From Candidatus Rokuibacteriota bacterium (GTDB lineage: Bacteria > Methylomirabilota > Methylomirabilia > Rokubacteriales > CSP1-6): a stretch of 42,447 nt of DNA. The number at the start of each line of letters is the position of its first letter. The first letter of the stretch is position 1. The notes under the pieces are model-generated. The model worked only from the letters and a program-made list of their open reading frames with translations. It made no database searches and was not told the origin of the DNA. Location of the stretch: the NCBI GenBank assembly GCA_016201645.1, contig JACQCL010000163.1, forward strand, positions 1 to 42,447, in the 5' to 3' direction. Position numbers and translations under genes: made by a program. This document shows, one piece after another, positions 24,822 to 33,029 of the stretch.

Positions 24822-25849
24822 TGGCGGGGTCTGATCGTCGCATCCGGGCGGGGGTCGTCGGCGCCGGCCACATGGGCCAGTATCACATCCTGGTGTTCGC
24901 CGAGCTCTGGGACGTGGACCTCGTGGGGATCGTCGATACCGATGTCGACAGGGCCCAGCGGCTGGCCGGCCAGTACGGCACCCAGGCGTTCGCCGATCAT
25001 CACGCGCTGATCGGCAAGGTGGACGTGGCGAGCGTGGCGGTCCCCACGGACCAGCACTTCGCCGTGACGCGCGACCTTCTCGAAGCGGGGATCCATGTGC
25101 TGGTGGAGAAGCCCATGACCCCGACGCTGGAGGAGGCGAAGGAGCTCTTCCGCCTGGCCCGCCAGCGGCAGGCCGTGCTGCACGTGGGGCACGTCGAGCG
25201 CTTCAACGGCGCCGTCCAGGAGCTCAAGAAGATCGTGGAGCGCCCGATCCTGATCGAGTCCCGGCGACTCGGCCCCTTCGTTCCGCGGGTTCAGAACGAC
25301 ACGGTGGTCATGGATCTGATGATTCATGACATTGACATCGTCCTGGGGCTGGTGAACGGTGAGCCCCGGCGCATCAACGCGGTGGGGCGGTCCGTTCAGT
25401 CGAACCTGCCGGACGTCGCCAACGTGCAGATCGTCTTCGACACCGGCACGCTCGCCAACATCACCGCCAGCCGGTCCACCGAGCAGAAGATTCGCACGCT
25501 CCACATCACCCAGCCCGACGCGTACATCACGCTGGACTACACGGACCAGGACATCCAGATCCACCGGCGGGCCGCCCAGGAGTACACCCTGAACCGCGAG
25601 TCCATCCGGTACCGGCAGGCCGCCTTTGTCGAGCACCTCTTCGTCCACAAGGACAACCCTCTGAAGCTGGAGATCCTTCACCTGATCCAAGCGGCGCGCG
25701 AGGCGCGGGCGGGTGGGCTGGTGGAGCTCGCCGAGGGGGAGGACCTCCGATCGCTGGCCGTGGCGCTGGAGATCGAGCGGATGATCCGCGAGGGCCGGGG
25801 GGAAACGGCCTGGCCGGAGGATCTTCCGTGGAGCGTGCGCTCGGCCTGA
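24821..25849 (+). CDS. Gfo/Idh/MocA-family oxidoreductase in the lipid A operon
   Basis: NAD(P)-dependent sugar dehydrogenase family member, 342 aa. The N-terminal Rossmann domain has GVVGAGHMG (11-19) and the EKP motif with K97 (LVEKPMTP). The C-terminal alpha/beta domain has the RLGPF and DLMIHDIDIVLGL segment that carries the usual active-site histidine. Substrate unknown. A gene of this family lies between lpxA and lpxI in several deltaproteobacteria. One family member, GnnA, oxidises UDP-GlcNAc at C3 for 2,3-diamino lipid A, working with aminotransferase GnnB. No GnnB-like gene is in this window, so that role is only a possibility. It overlaps lpxA by 1 nt and lpxI by 22 nt, so co-expression is likely. 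Confidence 0.88.
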   Translation: MAGSDRRIRAGVVGAGHMGQYHILVFAELWDVDLVGIVDTDVDRAQRLAGQYGTQAFADHHALIGKVDVASVAVPTDQHFAVTRDLLEAGIHVLVEKPMTPTLEEAKELFRLARQRQAVLHVGHVERFNGAVQELKKIVERPILIESRRLGPFVPRVQNDTVVMDLMIHDIDIVLGLVNGEPRRINAVGRSVQSNLPDVANVQIVFDTGTLANITASRSTEQKIRTLHITQPDAYITLDYTDQDIQIHRRAAQEYTLNRESIRYRQAAFVEHLFVHKDNPLKLEILHLIQAAREARAGGLVELAEGEDLRSLAVALEIERMIREGRGETAWPEDLPWSVRSA

Positions 25850-26646
25850 TGTGCGGGGCCGGCACCCTCCCGGCCCACGTCGCCTCCGAAGCCCGGCGCC
25901 AGGGGTGGCGCGTGGTGGCGTTCGCCTTCGGGGAAGCCCCCGCCCTCGCTCCGGTCGTTGATCGCCTGATCCCGAGCCGTCTGCCCGACCTCAGCCTCCT
26001 CCTCGATGGACTCAGGCGAGAGCAGGTGTCGGCGGTGGTCTTCGTGGGGAAGATGGGCAAGCGGGAGCTCCTCGAAGGGGCCGCGGTGGCCGATGCGTCG
26101 GGGCGGGAACTCTTGAGGGCGGCGGGGGGGCTGTCCGACGGCGCTCTTGGCGAGGCCATCGTCGGCGCGCTTGCGGGCCTTGGGATCGAGGTGCTCGACC
26201 AGCGCCTTTTCCTTGGTTCGCTCCTCGTCCCGCCGGGCTTGCTCACCTCGAAGGCCCCCTCGGAGGCGGAGTGGCGGGACATCAGGCTGGGGCTCCGCCT
26301 CGCGAAGCAGTGCGCCGGGCTCGGGGTGGGGCAGACCGTGGTGGTCAAACAGGGGATCGTCGTGGCTGTGGAGGGGATCGAGGGGACCAACGAAACCATT
26401 TCGCGGGGGTGCCGGCTGGCGGGTCCGGGTGCCGTCGTCGTCAAGGCCGTGGCGCCTCAGCAGGATTACCGGTTCGACGTTCCTGCCGTCGGTCCCGCGA
26501 CCCTCGAGGCTCTGGCGGAGGGCGAAGCCGGCGTGCTTGCCGTCGAGGGCGGGAAGGTCATGGTCCTCGATCGGGAGAGGGTGCTGGACATGGCCGCCCG
26601 CCACGAAATCGCCGTCGTGAGCCTCGGCGCGGATGCGGCACAGTGA
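25828..26646 (+). CDS. lpxI: UDP-2,3-diacylglucosamine pyrophosphatase LpxI
   Basis: Hydrolyses UDP-2,3-diacylglucosamine to lipid X. It is the LpxI (former DUF1009) solution to this step, unrelated to LpxH, and first described in Caulobacter. The 272-aa product starts GLMCGAGTLPAHVASEARRQG and has the conserved VGKMGK, LSDGALGEAI and VVKQGIVVAVEGIEGTNETI segments plus VVKAVAPQQDYRFDVPAVG near the end. GTG 25828 is the start; it overlaps the oxidoreductase by 22 nt. lpxB follows after 11 nt. Confidence 0.94.
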   Translation: MERALGLMCGAGTLPAHVASEARRQGWRVVAFAFGEAPALAPVVDRLIPSRLPDLSLLLDGLRREQVSAVVFVGKMGKRELLEGAAVADASGRELLRAAGGLSDGALGEAIVGALAGLGIEVLDQRLFLGSLLVPPGLLTSKAPSEAEWRDIRLGLRLAKQCAGLGVGQTVVVKQGIVVAVEGIEGTNETISRGCRLAGPGAVVVKAVAPQQDYRFDVPAVGPATLEALAEGEAGVLAVEGGKVMVLDRERVLDMAARHEIAVVSLGADAAQ

Positions 26647-26657
26647 GGGCGGCAGCG

Positions 26658-27824
26658 ATGTCGAGCATCATGCTGGTGGCCGGGGAGGCGTCCGGGGATC
26701 TTCACGGGGCGACCCTCGCGCGTCAGCTGCGGCGCCTCGCTCCCTCCGTTTCGCTCACAGGGATGGGCGGGTCGCGGATGGCCGAGGCCGGGGTCGGCCT
26801 CCTCTTCGACGTGACGCGGCTGGCGGTGGTCGGGGGCAGCGAAGCCGTCCGGCGGCTGCCGGCGTTGTACCGGACGTATCGTCAGCTCATCAGTCGGCTC
26901 AAGGAAGCACCACCCCGGGCGGTGGTCCTCATCGACTTCCCCGAATTCAACTTGAGGGTGGCGCGGCAAGCGGAGCACTTGGGGATTCCCGTCATTTACT
27001 TCATCCCGCCTCAGGTCTGGGCGTGGCGGCCGGGGCGCGTGCGGGTCATTGCCAGGATCGCCAGCTGCGTGCTCGTCGTCTTCCCGTTTGAGGTCCCGCT
27101 CTACGAATCGGCGGGCGCACGCGTCAAGTTCGTCGGGCACCCTCTCCTGGACGGGCTGGCCTCGCCCCCGGCTCGGGGCGAGTCGCGGCGCAGCCTTGGC
27201 GTTCCCGCCGAGGCCACGCTGGTCGGGCTCCTTCCCGGAAGCCGTCGCGAGGAGGTAGAACGACTGCTCCCCGAGATGCTCAGGGCGGCGGCCCTCATCC
27301 GTGGCGCCCGGCCGGATGTTCAGTTCGTTCTCGCCCCCGCGCCGACTGTGGACCGGGCTCTCGTGAACTCCCTGCTGGCCGTTGCACCGGTCCCGGTCCC
27401 GCTCGCGGCGGGGAGGGCCTACGAGGTTATGGCGGCCTCGGACCTGCTTGTCGTGGCCTCCGGGACCGCGACGCTCGAGGCGGCGTTGATCGGGACACCG
27501 ATGGTGGTCTGCTACCGGGTGTCGCGCGTGTCCCGCCTGGTGGGACGTCTGCTCCTCAGAACCCCGTGGATCAGCCTGGCCAATATCGTGGCGGGGCGGG
27601 CCGTGGTCCCCGAGCTCCTCCAGGATGAAGCCACCGGGGGGCGCATGGCCGGAGAGGCGCTCCGGCTCCTGGGCTCGCCGGAAGCCCTCGGAGCCCAGCG
27701 CGCGGCGTTCGCGGAGGTCCGGGGGAAACTCGGCACCGCTGGCGTCGGCGAACGGGCGGCCCGGAGCGTCCTGGAGGTCGCGGGATTGACGATCGCCGCA
27801 CCGCTGAGCGCGACGGGGCGATGA
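26658..27824 (+). CDS. lpxB: Lipid-A-disaccharide synthase LpxB
   Basis: GT19 glycosyltransferase joining lipid X and UDP-diacylglucosamine into the lipid A disaccharide at the inner membrane. The 388-aa product has the start IMLVAGEASGDLHGA, then TGMGGSRMAEAG, the motif IDFPEFNLRVA, PPQVWAWRPGRV, and nucleotide-binding GLLPGSRREEV in the C-terminal half. The ATG at 26658 has GAGGG at 26645-26649; a GTG at 26643 overlapping the lpxI stop is an alternative. It overlaps the DUF374 gene by 4 nt. Confidence 0.96.
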   Translation: MSSIMLVAGEASGDLHGATLARQLRRLAPSVSLTGMGGSRMAEAGVGLLFDVTRLAVVGGSEAVRRLPALYRTYRQLISRLKEAPPRAVVLIDFPEFNLRVARQAEHLGIPVIYFIPPQVWAWRPGRVRVIARIASCVLVVFPFEVPLYESAGARVKFVGHPLLDGLASPPARGESRRSLGVPAEATLVGLLPGSRREEVERLLPEMLRAAALIRGARPDVQFVLAPAPTVDRALVNSLLAVAPVPVPLAAGRAYEVMAASDLLVVASGTATLEAALIGTPMVVCYRVSRVSRLVGRLLLRTPWISLANIVAGRAVVPELLQDEATGGRMAGEALRLLGSPEALGAQRAAFAEVRGKLGTAGVGERAARSVLEVAGLTIAAPLSATGR

Positions 27825-28483
27825 CGCTCTCGGATCGGGTACTTCTCGGGTTCGCTCCCCCGCTCGCCCACTGGGTGGTCCGGCTCTTGGCGCTCACCTT
27901 GAGACTTCGGATCGTGGATGAGGAACACGCCCGTACCGTCTGGGAGCGCGGCGGGCCGGTGATCTACGCGATCTGGCACGGTCGCGTCTTGATGATTCCC
28001 GCCCTCTATGGCCGAAGGCGCACCGTCCACGTGATGGCGAGCCGGTCTCGCGACGGAGAGCTGGTGGCCAGGTTCGCCCGGCGGTTCGGATTCCGAACGG
28101 TACGGGGCTCCACGTCGCGCGGCGGGTCTGAGGCGTTGAGAAAGCTCGCCCGGCTTCTCCGCCAGGGGCGGGAAGTGGCGGTCATTCCGGACGGCCCTCT
28201 CGGGCCGCGCGGGGTCGTCCAGCGGGGCGTGATCGCGCTCGCGCGGCTGACAGGGGCGCCAATTATCCCGCTCGCGTTCGGCGCCCATCCGGGCTGGCGC
28301 CTTCGGAGCTGGGATGAGTTCCTCATCCCCATGCCCTTCGCCCGTTCCGTCGTGTGCTTTGGGGCGCCACTCTGGGTGCCGGCGGATGCGGATCGTCCTG
28401 GCCAGGAAGCGCTGAGGAAGGAGCTCGAGGCCGCGCTGACCCAGTTGACCTGGCGCGCCGACGAATTCGTTCGAGGGGGATAG
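27821..28483 (+). CDS. DUF374 lysophospholipid acyltransferase-like protein (LpxJ-like)
   Basis: A 220-aa membrane-associated acyltransferase of the LPLAT superfamily, DUF374 subgroup. Visible signatures are IWHGRVLMIP with candidate catalytic H53, ASRSRDGE, and PDGPLGPRGVVQRGVIALA. In epsilonproteobacteria a DUF374 protein, LpxJ, adds a secondary acyl chain to lipid A. With lpxB upstream (4-nt overlap) and waaA 1 nt downstream, the same job is a reasonable inference here. No LpxL or LpxM homologue is in the window, so this may be the secondary lipid A acyltransferase. Function is not proven for this subgroup. Confidence 0.82.
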   Translation: MTLSDRVLLGFAPPLAHWVVRLLALTLRLRIVDEEHARTVWERGGPVIYAIWHGRVLMIPALYGRRRTVHVMASRSRDGELVARFARRFGFRTVRGSTSRGGSEALRKLARLLRQGREVAVIPDGPLGPRGVVQRGVIALARLTGAPIIPLAFGAHPGWRLRSWDEFLIPMPFARSVVCFGAPLWVPADADRPGQEALRKELEAALTQLTWRADEFVRGG

Positions 28484-28484
28484 C

Positions 28485-29783
28485 GTGTACGTCCTCTACA
28501 CCTGCCTCTTGCTCGCAGTCGTCCTTGCCTACGCGCCGGTGTTCGTCCTCCGGCGCCTCCTGAGCGAGCGGGACGCGACGGGCCTGCTCCAGCGGCTCGG
28601 GTACCGGTCTCCGCGACTTCCGCCGGAGCCCCGCTGCTGGATCCACGCGGTTTCGGTCGGGGAAGTCATGGCGGCCCTCCCCCTGATCGACGCGTTGCGC
28701 CGCCGGTGGCCTTACCTCCACCCGGTTGTCAGCACGGTGACGCCGACCGGCGCCAAGGTCGCCAGAGAACGGCTCGGCCCTGAGGTGACTCATTTCTACT
28801 TCCCGCTCGATTTCCCCGGCCCTGTGCACCGCGTCCTGGCCGGCGTCAGGCCCCGGTTCTTCATCGCCATGGAAACCGAGCTCTGGCCCAACTTCCTCCG
28901 GGCGCTTCGCGCCCGTGGCGTCCCCGCGATGATCGCCAACGGCCGGATCTCCGATCGCTCATTCAGACGCTACCGGCTCGTGCGTCCCTTCATGCACCGG
29001 ATCCTCGACGGGATCACGGTGTTCGGCATGCAGTCGGCGGAAGACGCCCGGCGGATCATTTCCCTCGGCGCCCCGCCCGAGCGGGTGATCGTCACCGGCA
29101 ACTTGAAAACCGACGTCCCGCCCAGCGAGGCGGGGGGCGACGCCCTGTGGCGGCGCCTCCTGGGCCTGACCGGCGAGGAGCTGGTCTGGGTCGCCGGGAG
29201 TACGCACCGCGGGGAGGAGGAGTTGCTCCTGGAGGGCTTCGACGGCCTGAAGCGTCGGCACCCCTCGCTGGTTCTGGTGATCGCGCCCCGCCATCCGGAG
29301 CGGGTTCCGGAAGTCGAGCGCCTGATCCGAGCGCGCGGTCACGCATCCGTGCGACGAACCGCCCTTCCCAGGGATCGCAACCGGAACGCCATCATCGTAC
29401 TCGACACCGTGGGCGAGCTGGCCCAGCTCTATCAACTGGCCGAGGTCGTCTTCGTGGGAGGGAGCCTCGTGCCGGCCGGGGGCCACAACATGCTGGAGCC
29501 GGCTCTGAGGCGAAAGCCCGTCGTGTTCGGCCCGCACACCACGAATTTCAGAGACGGGACCGAGCTCTTGATGAAGGCCGGGGCCGCGCGCGTTGTGAGG
29601 GACGGCCGAGACCTTGCGAACATCCTGGATCAGCTGCTCCGCGATCCCGGGCTCAGGGCCAGCATGGGAGAGGCCGCCTTCGAGGCGGTGGCGGGCCGCC
29701 AGGGGGCCCTGCGCCATACGCTGGAGCTGATCGAGCGCTTTCTCTCGCCGGCCGCCTTTGCCGCTGGCTCGGGTGCCGAGTGA
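28485..29783 (+). CDS. waaA: 3-deoxy-D-manno-octulosonic acid transferase WaaA (KdtA)
   Basis: GT30 inner-membrane enzyme that transfers Kdo from CMP-Kdo to lipid IVA. The 432-aa product has an N-terminal membrane helix (about 2-20), the acceptor-side motif HAVSVGEVMAALPLI with E60, METELWPNFLRAL, GNLKTDV at the domain linker, and the C-terminal donor site FVGGSLVPAGGHNMLEPA. The number of Kdo residues added cannot be predicted. GTG 28485 has GAGGGGG at 28473-28479. It overlaps lpxK by 4 nt (GTGA). Confidence 0.96.
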   Translation: MYVLYTCLLLAVVLAYAPVFVLRRLLSERDATGLLQRLGYRSPRLPPEPRCWIHAVSVGEVMAALPLIDALRRRWPYLHPVVSTVTPTGAKVARERLGPEVTHFYFPLDFPGPVHRVLAGVRPRFFIAMETELWPNFLRALRARGVPAMIANGRISDRSFRRYRLVRPFMHRILDGITVFGMQSAEDARRIISLGAPPERVIVTGNLKTDVPPSEAGGDALWRRLLGLTGEELVWVAGSTHRGEEELLLEGFDGLKRRHPSLVLVIAPRHPERVPEVERLIRARGHASVRRTALPRDRNRNAIIVLDTVGELAQLYQLAEVVFVGGSLVPAGGHNMLEPALRRKPVVFGPHTTNFRDGTELLMKAGAARVVRDGRDLANILDQLLRDPGLRASMGEAAFEAVAGRQGALRHTLELIERFLSPAAFAAGSGAE

Positions 29784-30886
29784 AGCTCGGTTTCCCCTCC
29801 GCGCGGCCGGTCCGCCGGGCGTGGGAGCAGGAGATGCCCCCGCTGATGGCCCTCGGGCTTTCGGCCGCGACGGCGGGTTATCGGGGGCTCCTGGAGGCCC
29901 GGGACCGCCTCTACCAGTGGGGAGTCCTCACGAGCCGGCGGCTTCCTTGCCCTGTCATCTCGATCGGTAACGTGACGCTTGGCGGGACGGGAAAGACTCC
30001 GGCCGTCGAGCTCGCTGTCTGTACCCTCCGGGAATTGGGCGTGCACCCGGCCGTGGTGAGCCGCGGCTACGGGCGGCGGTCCTCCGGCGTTCAGGTGGTG
30101 GCTGATGGGAAGGGCCTCAGGATGCCGCCTGAGGAGGCGGGAGACGAGCCGTTCCTCCTGGCCCGCCGGCTCCGCGACGTCCCGGTTGTCGTGGGAGAAA
30201 ACCGGTATGAGGCGGGACGGCGCTGTCTGGAGAGCTTCCCAGTCCAAGCGCTCGTGCTGGACGATGCCTTGCAGCACCGAACCCTTGAGAAGGACCTGGA
30301 GATTGTTCTGGTCGCCGGGCAGTCCCCCTGGGGGAACGGGCATCTCTTCCCCCGGGGGCCGCTCAGGGAGCCGCTCCACGCACTCGGGCGGGCGCACTTA
30401 TTGATGGTGACCAACGCGGAGAGCGGCGAGCTTGCGGCCGTGGCCGAGACGCTCCGGCGCCACAACCCGCGGGCCCCGATTGTCGTGGCCGAGTATCACC
30501 CGGTAGAATGCTTTGAGGTGACGGACCCGACGCCGTATGCTCCGGCTCACGCGCCCGACGCGCTCAGGGGGCGCCGGCTCTTGGCCTTTGCCGGGATCGC
30601 GCGACCGGAGAGCTTTCGCCGGACCCTGGAGCGATTGGGGGCTTCGCTCACGGGCCTCGTCGAGTTCCCGGACCACCACTGGTACCGGGCCGAGGATCTG
30701 GCCAGGGTCGCCGAGCGGGCTCGGAAGTCGGGAGCGGAGGGTCTCATCACGACAGAGAAAGATTATGTGCGGCTCTCGGCGGCGGCGCTCCGCACGCTGC
30801 CGATCTGGGTCCTGTCGGTTCGCTTGACGATCACCGAGGGACAGGCGCGCTGGCGCCAGGCCCTTGAAGAGGTTCTTCACCGTTGA
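29780..30886 (+). CDS. lpxK: Tetraacyldisaccharide 4'-kinase LpxK
   Basis: P-loop kinase that phosphorylates the 4' position of the tetraacyl disaccharide to make lipid IVA. The 368-aa product has the N-terminal hydrophobic region, ISIGNVTLGGTGKTP (Walker A GGTGKT at 68-73), SRGYGRRSSG, and the DDALQHRTLEKDLEIVL segment with the catalytic Asp-His region, then FAGIARPESF and TEKDYVRL. The GTG at 29780 overlaps the waaA stop; an ATG at 29834 is an alternative start. The frame is open far upstream in waaA but without similarity. It overlaps the next gene by 4 nt through a TTGA junction. Confidence 0.95.
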   Translation: MKLGFPSARPVRRAWEQEMPPLMALGLSAATAGYRGLLEARDRLYQWGVLTSRRLPCPVISIGNVTLGGTGKTPAVELAVCTLRELGVHPAVVSRGYGRRSSGVQVVADGKGLRMPPEEAGDEPFLLARRLRDVPVVVGENRYEAGRRCLESFPVQALVLDDALQHRTLEKDLEIVLVAGQSPWGNGHLFPRGPLREPLHALGRAHLLMVTNAESGELAAVAETLRRHNPRAPIVVAEYHPVECFEVTDPTPYAPAHAPDALRGRRLLAFAGIARPESFRRTLERLGASLTGLVEFPDHHWYRAEDLARVAERARKSGAEGLITTEKDYVRLSAAALRTLPIWVLSVRLTITEGQARWRQALEEVLHR

Positions 30887-31950
30887 ACGCGCCGCCGGAG
30901 CTCGACACCCGCCACCTTCTCGTCAGGCTTCCCAACTGGCTCGGCGACACGGTCATGGCGTTGCCGGCGCTCCGGGCGCTTCGGGCCGGTCTCCCCGAAT
31001 GCCAGATCACGCTCGTCGGGCCGTGGGCGCCTCTCCTCTTCGATCAGGGGCTTGCTGATCGCTTCGTGGCCTACCCGAGGGGGTGGCGAAAGCGGCTTGG
31101 GGCCGTCCGCGACCTCCGGCGGCTTCGAGCCGAGACGGCGCTGCTCCTGCCCAATTCCATCGAGTCCGTGCTGGCCGCCTGGCTCTGGGGCGCGCGCTGG
31201 ATCATCGGCTACGCCGCCGACGGTCGGCGGGGCCTCCTCTCGCATCCGCTGCCGCAGCCTCAGCCGCGCCGCCACCAGGTGGACGAGTACCTGGGGCTGC
31301 TCCGGCCGTTCGGCCTCGAGCCCGCCCCAGACCGGCCGAGGTGGATCTTTCAGCGCGGCACGACCGAGGAGCGCGTCGAGGCGCTGCTCTCCTCAAGCGC
31401 CGCGCGTTCCGGTCTCCGGGTCGGCATTCACCTCGGGGCCGCCTTCGGGCCATCGAAGCTCTGGCCCCCCGACCGCCTCGCGGCCCTCGCTCGCGAATTA
31501 GGCCGCCGGGGCCTCGTCCCCGTGCTTTTGGGAGCGCCGTCGGACACATCCATCGCGAATGCGGTGGTCGCGGAGGCGGGTGGGGAACTGATCTCGCTGG
31601 TCGGCAAGGATGCCCCTGAACTCCTCCCATGTCTCCTGGCTCGCTTGGACATCCTTGTCGGCATGGATACGGGGGTCGCGCATCTGGCCGCCGCCGTGGG
31701 CATCCCCGTGGTGGCGCTCTTCGGGCCGACCGATCCCGCACTCACGGCGCCTCGGGGCCCAGACACCTCTGTCATCTGGAAGCCGCCACCCTGTGCTCCC
31801 TGTTTTCTTCCCGAGTGTCCCATCGAGCATCCCTGTATGCGGTCCATCGGCGTGGAGGAGGTCCTTCAGGCCGTCGAGAGCCGGCTTGGAGGCGTCTCCT
31901 CTGGCCTCGGGGCGCCTCCGCGCCCGAGGCTCGGCCAAGACATTCCATGA
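30883..31950 (+). CDS. waaF: ADP-heptose:LPS heptosyltransferase II-like (GT9)
   Basis: GT9 glycosyltransferase, most like WaaF, which adds the second heptose of the LPS inner core. The 355-aa product has the N-terminal acceptor domain with VRLPNWLGDTVMALPAL (D22 equals the family's catalytic aspartate), and the C-terminal nucleotide-sugar site with GMDTGVAHLAAAVGIPVVALFGPTDP. The Cys-rich CAPCFLPECPIEHPCM segment is typical of WaaF. The start is TTG 30883, overlapping the lpxK stop. The last 20 residues are not conserved and are coded by a GC-rich inverted repeat (31904-31930). It overlaps the next glycosyltransferase by 4 nt. Confidence 0.9.
   Translation: MNAPPELDTRHLLVRLPNWLGDTVMALPALRALRAGLPECQITLVGPWAPLLFDQGLADRFVAYPRGWRKRLGAVRDLRRLRAETALLLPNSIESVLAAWLWGARWIIGYAADGRRGLLSHPLPQPQPRRHQVDEYLGLLRPFGLEPAPDRPRWIFQRGTTEERVEALLSSSAARSGLRVGIHLGAAFGPSKLWPPDRLAALARELGRRGLVPVLLGAPSDTSIANAVVAEAGGELISLVGKDAPELLPCLLARLDILVGMDTGVAHLAAAVGIPVVALFGPTDPALTAPRGPDTSVIWKPPPCAPCFLPECPIEHPCMRSIGVEEVLQAVESRLGGVSSGLGAPPRPRLGQDIP
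31904..31930 (+). repeat. GC-rich inverted repeat at waaF 3' end
   Basis: GCCTCGGGGCGC and GCGCCCGAGGC around a CTCC loop form an 11-bp stem with one bulged G. It lies wholly within the last codons of waaF, in a region not conserved in the protein. There is no T tract, so it is not a standard terminator. It differs from the 70-bp repeat elsewhere in the window. Confidence 0.5.
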
Positions 31951-33029
31951 GCACCGTCATCCTGCACGCGGAGTCCTCGCTTGGCCTGGGGGGCCAGGAG
32001 ATCCGGATCATGACCGAGACGCGCTGGCTTCTGGCCCATGGCTGGGACGCTCTCGTGGCCTGCCAGCCTGAGAGCCGGCTCCTGGTCGCAGCGCGGGCCG
32101 CCGGGCTCCCATTCGTGGCGGTGAAGATGCGGGGCCCGGTGGATCTCCGGGCGATCGCCGCGCTCAGGCGGCTCGCGAAGGAGCGCGAGGTCGCCCTGGT
32201 TCACACCCACAGTTCGATTGATAGTTGGGCCGCCACGCTTGCCGCCAAAACGCTCGGCCTGCCGGTCGTGAGGAGTCGCCACGTGTCGATCCCGATTCCC
32301 CGCCGCCGGGCGCTCGTCTATCGCCTCGCGGATCGCGTCATCACGAGCGGGGACGCGATCAGGGACGTCGTCCGCGCGGCCGGGGTCAAGGCCGAGCGCA
32401 TCGTGTCCATCCCGGCGGGGGTGGACACCACCCGGTTTCATCCCGGCGTGTCAGGCGGAGCCGTACGCAAAGAACTGGGCCTCACCGGCCCTGTGGCGGG
32501 TCTTGTCGCGATGGTTCGCGGGTCCAAGGGGCACCGCTTTTTCCTGGAGGCGGCCCGAGAGATTCTCCAGGCGCTGCCCGAGACGCGCTTCTTGATCGTC
32601 GGTGACGGGATCGGCTACGAGGACGTCAAGCGCCGTGTCCGCGAGATGGGGCTTGAGCAGGCGGTGATCATGACCGGGTTCCGGACCGACATCCCCGAGG
32701 TGATGGCCGCGCTCGACGTCCTCGTGCTCCCATCCGTCAGATCGGAAGCCACCTCCCAGGTGATTCCCCAGGCGCTGGCGGTGGGGACGCCGGTGGTCGC
32801 GACCGCCACCGGAGGGATCCCCGAGATTATTCGCGACGGGGAGACCGGGCGCCTCGTCCCTCCCGCCGATCCCCATGCCCTTGCGCACGCCATCCTGTCC
32901 TTGCTCCGGGATCGCGCCTACGCGCGGCAGCTGGCCCAGGCCGGCCAAGCCCTGGTGCGTGAGCGGTACACGATCGAACAGATGATGGCCCAGACGACCC
33001 GCGTGTACGCGGAGCTCACCGGGCGATGA
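31947..33029 (+). CDS. GT4-family glycosyltransferase, tandem paralogue 1
   Basis: GT-B retaining glycosyltransferase, 360 aa, probably cytoplasmic and acting on LPS core or a surface glycan; donor and acceptor unknown. The N-terminal domain starts VILHAESSLGLGGQEIRI, with HTHSSIDSWAATLAA and RSRHVSIPIP. The C-terminal donor domain has IPAGVDTTRFHPG, LVAMVRGSKGHRFFLEAA and the GT4 region PSVRSEATSQVIPQALAVGTPVVAT. Instead of the usual E-x7-E the segment reads E-x7-Q (E ATSQVIP Q), so the second glutamate appears replaced. The ATG at 31947 overlaps waaF (ATGA). It resembles the next two genes at several aligned segments. Confidence 0.9.
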   Translation: MSTVILHAESSLGLGGQEIRIMTETRWLLAHGWDALVACQPESRLLVAARAAGLPFVAVKMRGPVDLRAIAALRRLAKEREVALVHTHSSIDSWAATLAAKTLGLPVVRSRHVSIPIPRRRALVYRLADRVITSGDAIRDVVRAAGVKAERIVSIPAGVDTTRFHPGVSGGAVRKELGLTGPVAGLVAMVRGSKGHRFFLEAAREILQALPETRFLIVGDGIGYEDVKRRVREMGLEQAVIMTGFRTDIPEVMAALDVLVLPSVRSEATSQVIPQALAVGTPVVATATGGIPEIIRDGETGRLVPPADPHALAHAILSLLRDRAYARQLAQAGQALVRERYTIEQMMAQTTRVYAELTGR

